Shown here one piece after another: positions 55,192-64,000 of a stretch of DNA of 64,000 bases. This stretch comes from Prostheceraeus crozeri (lineage: Eukaryota; Platyhelminthes; Polycladida; Euryleptidae). The DNA is taken from the NCBI GenBank assembly GCA_907163375.1, contig CAJQUW010001818.1, forward strand, positions 124,001-188,000. The letters are read 5' to 3'. Position 1 is the first letter of the stretch; the number at the start of each line of letters is the position of its first letter. A program made the position numbers and the translations under genes. The notes under the pieces are model-generated. The model was not told the DNA's origin, did not search any database, and saw nothing but the letters and a program-made list of their open reading frames with translations.

Positions 55192-56628
55192 TGCATTATT
55201 TCAAAACGAATCATTTGCACAAAAATAATAACGCACAATTTCGTAATTAACCCAAGACTGTTGCGGATCAAGAACATGTCTGGCTTGAGTCTTGAAAGCG
55301 CCCCAAATTTACTTTAAGAGTTGAAATTGGAGTTCAATCCGGCCCAGACCTGGATTGAGTTGGTGAAGGCCATCAGTAATTCAAATACTCATTCTACGAG
55401 TGCATGCATTTACAATAAATCTAGATACAACCGTTGTCCATTCATTCGTGTCCAGTCATTCTCCCATGGCTGGTAACTGCCCCATCGATCAATTTTGACA
55501 AGTGCAGTTTTATGTTAGAAGCATATTTCTCTACTTCCTCTATGGTTAGGTCTACAGACGCATCGATATTGATGAATTTAGCATTTACAAAGAAAATATA
55601 GCTCACATCGACGTTACTAATTCCATCTCAACAAACTGTATAGGAGCGACGGGAAATCAGAAACATATGTGATTTTATATGTGTTTTGGAAACTACTGAA
55701 CTAAACTACAAACTTCAAAACTACTGATGTAGGGCCTATGAATTGTTGCACTTTCGGGCTTTAGAAGTGCAGTCAATTAAATGCAACAATATTTCAAGAA
55801 GAAGGCAGAAAGGAAATTCCAATGCATTGATTGCATATTAAAAGCAGTTATTCATCGTTGTGAATTCCTTGTAAATGCTTCCATCCTCATGATTCCTCCA
55901 GATTCGAAGAATTCAAATAATAAAATTCAGTTGATGATGCAAAGTATTAGCTGTACGCATGATAGCTCGCGTAGTAAATATGTTCTCCAACTCCTGCACA
56001 GACCTCAGTGATAATTGTGCTGTTGTGTTCTCTGTGAGTAATGATTATAATCGTCGTCATTAGAACTTTTTATGCTTTGGCGCTGACTGCTTTCTGCCCG
56101 ACATCAATGGTATTTTGTCCTCATCGTGTGCCATCTTATATTAATTGCGAAGCTTTTCACCCGGACTGTCAAGCATGGCCTAAAGCAGGATGTGCTGACT
56201 GTCTTATTCTGTGTTTTGTTTGCTTTATTTTTCTTTGGACATGGAATTAGGTTGCGTGTTTTATTTAAATTACGTTTTGACAAATATTTTACGCGGAAGT
56301 GCATGTAAAATGCATATGACAGTGACAAAACGCACAGCATCATGATTCTTCTGGTAAACTGACACGTCTCAAATTTTATTGAGTTACGAAGGTGAGAAAA
56401 AGTACTGATGACTCATAGCACGAGTAAGCAAACAAGTTTCGCTTTCTTGTTAATTCTTGTCAGTAATGAGAGACGGCAGTTTTTCTCTGATGTATTTTCT
56501 CTTCTATACGGAACTTCTCTTCAGTTCCTAGAGAAGTTCTTAACGAATGATTACAAGCAATTGCAGTACCTCCTTCATTGATTAGCCATTGGTTGATCAG
56601 CATGTTAAATAAACCGCTGCTTTGAAAC
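55192..56628. other. No gene recognised
   Basis: Frames at 55781-56011 (+) and 56041-56343 (both strands) show no family motif. The stretch is otherwise AT-rich. Confidence 0.4.
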
Positions 56629-56856
56629 AAAAACATGATGAAGTGGTGAGGCAGCAGGGCGAGGTAGAGAATGCAGAGAAAGAAACCGAAAAAAGGGAGC
56701 AGAAGGAACAAAAAACGTGAGGAGCGCGAGGAAAGGCATACGTTTGTATCACAGCATGTGGAGTTGGAACTGATGAGAGAAACTAAGGACATTGAGAATC
56801 TAATAAGAGAGGAAGGCCTAAAAGGAAGATATTTTCATACGAGTATGATAGCTTGA
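56629..56856 (+). other. Charged coding-like fragment, unassigned
   Basis: Two overlapping frames are rich in K, E and R: QQGEVENAEKETEKREQKE in one, and KKREEREERHTFVSQHVELE continuing to LIREEGLKGRYFHTS in the other. This resembles the coiled-coil tail of a transposon protein or a decayed exon shifted by one base. No function can be assigned. Confidence 0.3.
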
Positions 56857-56919
56857 AGTTATGTGAGGCTTGCTTCTTTTGATAAACTTGACTTTTTTTT
56901 ACTGCGCATGCAACGCGAA

Positions 56920-57850
56920 ATAATAATAAATAAATAATAAATAACGTTTATTGAAGTAATACAGTCTCAATACTAAAAATCGTGAGACTTTCTCCACGTG
57001 AGAATATAAACACAAATCATATGAACAAAAACAAAGTAATAAGTTACAAAGTGAATCCGCTATTCGCTAGCTTGCACATACTAAAAATGAAGGACTTTCG
57101 TCCCTAGTCAAGTTTGCATTTCGGTAAAATGAATTTGCCCGAGCGAGGGAGACGCTACGGAACAAGATGGTGAATAGGATGAGTCTGGTCATTCACTACA
57201 CTCGTAAATAGCTTAAATGAAAGCAAATTTCGGCGATACTCAAGAGGCAAGAAGTATCCACATGGACAACTTGATGTGCCACACACAATTCGATGGGCCC
57301 GACTTTGCACTGACTCTAAGAGATCGCATTCTTTCTTAAATGGGGACGTAAATAGAGGACAACCGTATTCCAATATGTTTCGAATTGTTGAGTTGTAAAT
57401 CTCAACAATTACTTACTTCGGAAGGAAGGGTTTCAACTGCCGAAGTGCCCATAAACGGGATGAAGCTCGCTTGGTGATGTTTTCGCAATGATTTGACCAT
57501 TTCAAATGACTGTCAAAGGTAACTCCCAGCAGTTTAACACTGCTCACGACAGGAATGCTGGCAATGGGTATTGGTCAAAATTGTCTGCTTTACGTACTGA
57601 AATGAACATTTGCTGGCTTTTATTACTTCTGAGTGTCATGAAGTTATCGTCAATCCAGTCACAAACAGTATTAAAAGGAGATAAGGCGGAACTGACATCG
57701 GAGTCTTTGTAAATCACTCCATACCTACTGCCATAAGGAAAATATAAGGTCACGAGAATGCAAGAGAACTTATCATATTTCAAGTACAGAATAAGCAATT
57801 CAATATCGGGATTGATTGTGGGATCAGCGACGATTTCAACATGAAACACA
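56920..57850 (-). mobile_element. LINE relic, endonuclease fused to RT end by deletion
   Basis: On the minus strand, 57849 onward reads PDIELLILYLKYDKF and LVTLYFPYGS (endonuclease-like), then VCDWIDDNFMTLRSNKSQQM (RT after YxDD). Further along comes LEYGCPLFTSPFKKECDLLE with SRAHRIVCG, the post-RT block. Most of the RT palm is missing. The 3' end near 56920 is an ATT/ATTT simple repeat, the tail style of several LINE clades. It is a dead copy of a different lineage from the 46.7-kb LINE. Confidence 0.75.
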
Positions 57851-58727
57851 GTTCTTACCCAAACACATATGCCGCCTCCTGACCGATTTTGACGAAATGA
57901 ACCAGCATTGCTCGCGGTTGATGAGCCTACATGTCATTGCCAGTCATAAAGACGAAAACAGTCACTGCCATTGATGATCAAGATGAGATATTGTCTCATC
58001 ATGAAGATATGAAATTTCTGATTCAATCATTCCAATATTCAAATAAGCATATTCGTGGAGTTTTAATGAGGGCCTTCTGAAATTTTCTTCGTGGGGTCTG
58101 GGAATGGCGAGGTAATCTCTATGACGTCTCTCACAAACTTTTTGCTATCATTTTTTACCATTGCGGAGCAGTTTTATAAAATGTTAAGATTGGTAGCTGA
58201 AGATCCCTTTCTTCTAGAATAAAGATTCCACTTTCACTTCTTCCGAATTTTGACCTGAAGTTTGATTGAAGGTTACGAAGGCCTACTTGAAAATTATTAT
58301 AGCAGTATTGTAATTAACTTGTAATGTGAATACTGCAATTTGAAGAAATTTAATCTGTCAAATCGTGGCAAGTACTACACGCTGTCTTTACTCGTACTGT
58401 CACTCCACTATCTGCACTTTCAAAGAAAATCAAGTGGCAAAATATTCTTTGCCGCCGCAGCAAAAAGTGACAATATTTCCAAAATTTTGGACTGGGACGC
58501 CTGCTAACTAGCACATTTCAGCAAGACCCCAATAAATTGGCATATATATTGATATATGCCGCTGATGTATTCTTTATGCTTGACATGTTATCACAAAGGA
58601 AGTGAATGTCGCGAAATGTGTTGGCCAATAAAATAGTTCTTGAGATGCAACCATAACCATATGCATTTATATACAACTGGCTCTTCTGTTTGCGCAGGCA
58701 ATCGAAAATAGAATTCGATTGATTCGT
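57851..58727. other. No gene recognised
   Basis: AT-rich spacer with no supported feature; its first part may be more 5' LINE sequence, too decayed to read. Confidence 0.4.
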
Positions 58728-59968
58728 CTAGGGTTCTTCGAGTACTCGGAAATGTCGAGCCGAGTGCTCGACTCGACTCGAGACTTGAGTTTTGCTGCTC
58801 GAACTGAATTGACGAAAATGCTCAATAATATGTATTTGTTTTATTGATATGTAATAATATAATGATAATGTTGTGTATATGCTACATATTAAATTTGTAA
58901 TCTGTGCTTCTCTGTCTTGTAAAAGACAGTCATGTGATTATGAATTTCTGTTAAATCGCACGTTAACAGCAGCAGCTAAAATCACAGTGAAGCAAGATGC
59001 TGAGAATGATGGTCAGGACATTTGCATTGAAATATGTAGTCAGATAACCAGATATCTTTATCAGCCGTTGCAGGCTGTAAATGTATAGCCGCTGAAATAG
59101 TTCTATGTTTGCCCGATACTAATTTCAGTTATCTTCGCAAGTTAGTTGGTCTTTCTGCAGTGCGTTCAACATACGTGTATGCAAGAAGTGAAGGAAAAAA
59201 TTCTGTTGGAACTTTAATCATATATCATTCGCTCTTTTCACTCTCTGGCAGCAGATCTGAAAAACTGATTTTCGTCAAGCTTTATTCGGACCTGATATTT
59301 TAGATAATTGCAGTATGTTTTTCATCATCAGTCTATGAAAATCAGCAATGGTTGATAGCATAAAAATTTGTTCCAAACGCAATTTTCCTATTTTGTTTTG
59401 ATGCCTCATGCACTAAAATTAACAAGCCCTTTAGCTTCAGGTAAACAGATATTTTTATTAAGACAAGAAATCGAAATATGTCCTTTCGTTGGATTTAAAA
59501 TGACATTACTGCAACATAATAATGTGATATACATGTAATATGCACATAATATAAGACACACTAGTCATGAATATACAACTCTCGCATTGGTTCTACAACT
59601 GGTAGATTGTATGAAGTGGTATCCCCATAAGAGTGTTATGAAAATCTTGTCGTGATAGTGCAATGTTGGAATGTAAGTCTACGAACTCCACTAACGTCTA
59701 GATAGCTATGGATATAATTCGAGGCGTTCTCTGACTTCGGAGAGACCAGCAGACACATAGCACTGCATAACCGTAGCAAATACACTACATAGATACCTCG
59801 TTAAATATATTATTATGCTTTATAAACACGTTTCTGACAGTGACTGATTGCTGCTCTTGTTCTTATGTTTGTGTTTAAATTGCATGCACCTTTTCATCTC
59901 TTACTGTTTTGCATATCAGAATTCTGCCCGTCACGAGATTTGCGAAAGCCCAACTCGCGTGACCCTTG
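58728..59968 (+). mobile_element. 1.24-kb long relative of the 16.4-kb hAT-like element
   Basis: The left end (AGGGTTCTTCGAGTACTCGG, then CTCGACTCGACTCGAGAC) and the right end (TCACGAGATTTGCGAA, ACTCGCGTGACCCTTG) match, in order, the reverse-oriented 663-bp element at 16379-17041. Shared internal phrases include CAACTGGTAGATTGT, TAGTGCAATG and AGTGACTGATTGCT. It contains about 0.6 kb absent from the short copy, with frames 58873-59088 and 59109-59303 (LVGLSAVRSTYVYARSEGK) that I cannot assign. It could be nearer the full-length ancestor. No clean target duplication was seen. Confidence 0.65.
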
Positions 59969-60404
59969 TTAATACTCACGTATTCAACACTTCTCGATCA
60001 GTAAATATATATGATATGGTCTAGCAATAACGGCCCCTGTGCTAAAAAATTAATGTTCCAGAAAATGCAATCAAATAGACTTATTTAAGGTTATTATCGA
60101 GAATTGTGATCATAGAACGGTTATCACTACAAAATTCCACGTTGCGGCAAAAAGGCATCCTTGCAAGAGCCCAGTTTGACTTACGAAAGTGGATTTCCCG
60201 CAGTGGTTTTCCACTGTTTGTTTTACAGTGGTCAATCTTGATTAAGACTGATGTTCTCAAGGCTGAACTGACATGCATTTTACATTGTTAAGGACATCCT
60301 TATTTTACCCAAGCTCTAATGAAAATTCGCATGAATTGCTATGACATTTTTGACTGATTTTTCGAAAACCATTTGGGCCTATCATTTCGTAATTCCTCTT
60401 GCAG
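59969..60404. other. Spacer before a candidate exon
   Basis: No feature beyond the TTCCTCTTGCAG acceptor at 60393-60404 that precedes the candidate exon. Confidence 0.4.
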
Positions 60405-60522
60405 CTCAACCGTAATGGTAGATGTAGCAAACAACTCTTTCACGTCGCTGCACAGCCGACTGCTCGCCAACACTAACACTCAAGCAACCCAACTACTGAT
60501 CAGCAATGTTATCGAGTCACAG
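60405..60522 (+). CDS. Candidate exon of an unrecognised gene
   Basis: Bounded by AATTCCTCTTGCAG and CAG|GTGAGA. Only one frame is open, entering in phase 2 and leaving in phase 0: STVMVDVANNSFTSLHSRLL then ATQLLISNVIESQ. Third positions are GC-rich compared with flanks. I first tested it as the last UTP15 exon; its phase does not fit exon 4 and exon 5 is elsewhere. It likely belongs to a downstream + strand gene, perhaps with 48812 and 53753, but at least one linking exon would be needed after 53904. Confidence 0.5.
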
Positions 60523-61343
60523 GTGAGAATGCTAAGCAGATTTTGTGCTATTGTCGCAGTGACACACTTATCCCGTAATTGCGGGATTTTCTCATTGATT
60601 TGGTGATCACGTCGTCATCTGATATTGCTCAACCCGATTTGTCCCCTCAATATATTCCACTTCATTATCGATCGACCGAATTTCGTATTTCCAGGTCATG
60701 TTGTGAAATGGTTTTGCTAGCATTAATATTACGGCCATCGTAAACTCTCGAATGAATGCATGTTGAAATGAGGAATACCTGCAATGAACAGTGAGCACTG
60801 TAAAACCTGCAATAAGCAAAATCTGGCGTTCTATATTTCAACCCTCTCTCTTTTAATGCGACCTTGGACATCCACCACCACACGAAATCTTTCAGAAATC
60901 TTGAACGAACTAGTTTTTAAATATTATCAAATTGAATTACTCATACTTCAGGATTTTTGATTTTTGTTGCATTTTTGTTTTTTTGCCAATCTATATGATA
61001 CTCTGTGCACCAGAATTGCGGATTACATACGATAATTTTTGCCTTGGAGGCTGTAGAATATATTTCTTTACTTCACATGTAGTAATAGTATAGAACGTAA
61101 TTGGATTCATTTTCTGCCCACTACATTGCACTTCGTCAATTTCACATTGAGTGTACAAGAGCATTTTTTCAAAGGTCCATCATATATAGTGAGACCTTAT
61201 AGACAAATCATTGAGTAGGATGTCTATACCACCTTTGGCTGTGCAATACATCTGAAATCAAGAATATCATAATTGTTCAGTCATTCTCAGATTATTTTGT
61301 AAAATTAAACATCTTAATGGTTTTTAAAAAAGTGTTCAACCCC
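60523..61343. other. No gene recognised
   Basis: AT-rich noncoding; the overlapping minus frames at 60607-60883 have no motif. Confidence 0.4.
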
Positions 61344-61690
61344 AAATTTCGTTATGATCGACGCCCTAAAAATTCAAATTCCAAATGGACGAATTTTGAC
61401 TGCCCAGCTAAAAACTTTAAATTTTCCTTTACTTTTCCATGTATTCAAAATCGCAGCTGCTTCATAAACAATTTTTTATTGAGATGCGTCCATAGCTTCG
61501 TTATGATCGACGTCGACCATAACGAAATTTAAAATAGATTTTGTTTTTCATTGAATAATGGAAAGCTTTCATAGATCGTCTGCACAATTATTCATCACAC
61601 ATGCTTGACAGCCTAGTCACCAAAGCGTGACAACCCGCACGACGCAGTTTTTGTTATGATCGACGTAAGCTTCGTTATAATCGCCAAGCA
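61344..61690. repeat. Foldback with repeated CGTTATGATCGACG motif
   Basis: AAATTTCGTTATGATCGAC (61344-61362) recurs inverted as GTCGACCATAACGAAATTT (61512-61530), 18 of 19 positions matching. The core CGTTATGATCGACG is also present directly at 61499-61512, as TGTTATGATCGACG at 61652-61665 and as CGTTATAATCGCC at 61673. It looks like a small foldback element or a cluster of binding-site-like repeats. Confidence 0.6.
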
Positions 61691-62099
61691 GAAAACATTG
61701 TTATCGGTGCGATAAAACTAGATGTTTCTTTGTGTGATTTTTTGGAATGATATTTGTGGTCAGCATGTTTGAATTGTATATATAACATATCAAAGAAATG
61801 TTTTTCCTGTGTTTTATTTCTTCAATTTTTCGTGCCGCGAAAACAGTCATTTAAAATGGATTTTCCAATTAATAAATGTCGCTTCAATAAAGTTTGTAGT
61901 AACGTGCATGTTCCATCTACAGAATTCTCAAATAATTAAATGATTTACAAAATACCCGACATAATATGAAAGTATTTGCATTTCGGTTTATTACTGTGAT
62001 TTATTATATCTTGTGATTGAAACTTCATATGATACTGAGTACAAATTTTACTGATATCGATCCTCTGTAAGTAGATATTGATTATTATTGACATTAAAT
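61691..62099. other. No gene recognised
   Basis: AT-rich noncoding spacer between the foldback repeats and the TIR element; the short plus frame at 61754-61939 has no motif. Confidence 0.35.
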
Positions 62100-62812
62100 G
62101 GGTCGTGCACATATTACGTGATACGAAATGGGGTAGGGGTGGGGGTTCAACCGATATATGACGCGGTATCACATGGGGGCGGGGGGTACACAAACAATAT
62201 CACGTGATATTCTATAAGCTGATACTGTTCTTTCAAATAAAATGCATTATCAATTAGAAGTTGTTATTTTGACGAAAATAAATGTTACTGATACCTTGAA
62301 GTATCTCGAAGCAAAAATCGATCGAATATTTGGTAAAAACACAAGCGGTTTGAATGCAAAATAACGTCACATGCCTAGCTGAGTGACGTCATATTCAATA
62401 ATCAAACGTTTTCTCCCGCTGAAACAATGGGCTTGCATGGCTTTCTGTTGATCAGCTACTGACTTCAGTGAAGTGTCCTTCTCCATTTTTCTGCATAGAC
62501 AAAAGATCATCGAATAGACGCGCGCCTATGTCTAGGAATATGTAGTTCACTAATATAAATAAACCAATGTTGAAATGAAATGTTTTATGTGATTGAGACT
62601 TGTGTGCAACAGGGAAAGAAGACTCATTTGCCGATCAAATGGTTAATAACAATAATAGACGCTGCAGTCTGCAGGAATAGATCATGGATTTTTTTTGGGA
62701 GGGCAGACCAGAATATCACGTGATATGTGAGGGGGTTCTCAGGATATATCACGCCGTATCACAAGGGGGAAAATTTTTTTAAATTTGGTATCGCTTAATA
62801 TGTGCACGACCC
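62100..62812. mobile_element. 713-bp TIR element with ATCACGTGATAT motifs
   Basis: Inverted ends GGGTCGTGCACATATTACGT (left) and GGGTCGTGCACATATTAAGC (right, reverse complement), followed in both by GATACnAAAT, a G-rich block and GTGATAYnGCGTGATAT or similar. AATATCACGTGATAT lies inside both ends. No coding capacity. No target duplication of useful length was clear, so the superfamily is unassigned. Confidence 0.75.
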
Positions 62813-63375
62813 CAAAGGTGTACTATATGTATCTTTGTACGCAAGATTACAAACTGTAGGGAAAATAGGATGACCGACACCACAAATGGTGGGCAACATT
62901 TAAGGCACTTAATGATACATAATGATTACAGGCATCAATTTAAAGCAATTGTCAATAATGAAGAAGTCAGAGACATGTTCAGAAGACACAAAGATACATG
63001 AAAAAGTGTAAACAACATCGGAACGTCATCAGAGAAGCTGCACGAGTTCAGGTGAACAGCAGATGCCCGAAAGGTTGACTGAAACGCCACTTAGACCTGA
63101 GGAACACGTATTCCATCACCTTGTCAAGGCTAAACGCTGCACATGCGCAAAGTGGTGGACGCTGCTTAGACAATGATTTGACTGCAAATCACGAAAGTGA
63201 TGGACACGGAGCAGAAGAGACGGGAACACACAGAAAATGAAGGACATCCGAGTTGTCAGTGCATGATATCGAGGCACAAAATCAAAATTCTTATCAAAGC
63301 ATTCGATACAGTACTGTATAGAATGAAAATGATGACATGCAACCTGTCAGTGTATTGAGGACATGAATTGAATGA
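62813..63375. other. No gene recognised
   Basis: Noncoding in appearance; no motif or repeat boundary supported. Confidence 0.4.
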
Positions 63376-63573
63376 ATGATGGTATAACGTCACTACTCCC
63401 CCGTAATGTGGGCTTGGACGATGCTGACAATGTCAAGACTTTAATCTGGAGTGTTGTGATCTTTTAGTCCGCATCCTCTTCGTGACGACTTCCAGTGACA
63501 CTTTCGGGGCTCGACCTCTGGACCAGTAGATCGCTAGGCCAAGCACTTAACCACATTGCCACGGAGACCACAT
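63376..63573 (-). repeat. tRNA-derived SINE copy C
   Basis: The best-preserved copy. On the minus strand: GTGGTCTCCGTGGCAATGTG, GCTTGGCCTAGCGATC, GGTCCAGAGGTCGAGCCCCG (B-box region), GTCACTGGAAGTCGTCACGA, ACTAAAAGATC, TTGTCAGCATCGTCCAAGCC, then a tail with ATTCATTCAATTC. It defines the family and shows what is missing between the two halves of copy A. Confidence 0.78.
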
Positions 63574-64000
63574 GCTAATTCTTTATCTACCAAATGTATG
63601 ATGTGCCATTTGTAGCTATTTCTTGTCTTACGGATTTGAGAAACATATTAGATTTCATAGGTCAGGACGAATTTGAGGAAGTAGATGTAGACAAGAAAAT
63701 ATGGTGTTCTTCCTCACACAACCCTTCTTTTGTCTGAAAAACAGGTAGCAATGAAGTAAGAGCAAGAAAAAGATCAACGCGCTCGTTCACTCATTATGTC
63801 AGCTGATTTAGGAGATATCTATTAATAGCGTGTCAAATGAGGTACGAAACCATGACACGTACATCTTCAACCGACATTGTGGAGGAGATTGAATTAGACA
63901 TCGTGATAAGGAAAAAGAAAATCAATACTCTCTTCTCCTTCATGTAGATGATACTGAGCTCGTTAATTTGCTGCCAAATTCTTCCTGCAGTTTGAAAGAT
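63574..64000. other. End of window, possible splice acceptor
   Basis: No open frame is supported. CAAATTCTTCCTGCAG ends at 63990 and is a good 3' splice-site match, so an exon may start at 63991 and run out of the window. This is weak evidence on its own. Confidence 0.3.

Noticed and set aside
60405-60522. Last exon of UTP15
   Set aside because: Its entry phase (2) does not fit the exit of UTP15 exon 4 (1), while 37536-37714 fits in phase and in alignment with the known C-terminus.
1-64000. CRISPR array, operon, prophage or other prokaryotic system
   Set aside because: No regularly spaced repeats with unique spacers, no packed prokaryotic genes; introns, SINEs and LINEs show nuclear animal DNA.

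Overview
This is AT-rich animal nuclear DNA. It has split genes with GT-AG introns, WD40-type ribosome-biogenesis coding sequence, and a dense mix of hAT, piggyBac and pogo DNA transposons, non-LTR retrotransposon fossils, Penelope-like relics and tRNA-derived SINEs. I cannot name the species; an invertebrate is likely from the transposon mix and from how far the one recognised protein has diverged from vertebrate homologues.

The anchor gene is UTP15, a U3 snoRNP / small-subunit processome component, on the + strand in five exons (14722-14814, 21994-22773, 31956-32276, 33372-33675, 37536-37714). The exons join in frame into a 558-residue protein with a seven-blade WD40 region and the UTP15 C-terminal domain. 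Its introns (about 7.2, 9.2, 1.1 and 3.9 kb) are swollen with transposons. Further downstream on the + strand lie coding-looking exons of an unrecognised gene or genes: a 1.7-kb low-complexity exon with an 11-unit coding minisatellite (48812-50541/50545) and two short exons (53753-53904 and 60405-60522).

Region by region. 0.9-1.9 kb holds a piggyBac relic. 2.75-6.11 kb is a 3.36-kb terminal-inverted-repeat element whose ends are arrays of CACGTG palindromes; I see no transposase in it. 6.13-6.74 kb is a hAT-type MITE with a perfect 8-bp target duplication. 7 kb holds a LINE tail. 8.50-10.42 kb is a pogo-like element that appears complete, with an apparently whole intron-containing DD35D transposase. 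11.1-13.4 kb holds two copies of one 1.1-kb hAT-type MITE in head-to-head inversion. 13.85-14.32 kb is another small TIR element. UTP15 intron 1 carries two MITEs and a LINE fragment. Intron 2 carries a 3.97-kb hAT with a second hAT nested in it, and then a 2.35-kb hAT. Introns 3 and 4 carry Penelope-like and LINE fragments. 39.49-41.38 kb is an internally deleted piggyBac. 42.9-45.6 kb is a hAT-like element that split a SINE and was itself hit by another hAT-like element. 46.7-48.0 kb is a LINE reverse-transcriptase relic. The rest is SINEs, a piggyBac MITE, more LINE and TIR elements, and unannotatable AT-rich sequence.

The strongest observations for follow-up are the intact-looking pogo element, the inverted MITE pair (a candidate long double-stranded RNA source), the 3.36-kb CACGTG-ended element without a known transposase, the hAT-in-hAT nest dated by perfect target duplications, a piggyBac with a matching 199-bp MITE, and the coding minisatellite gene. 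No bacterial-type system, CRISPR array or operon is present.
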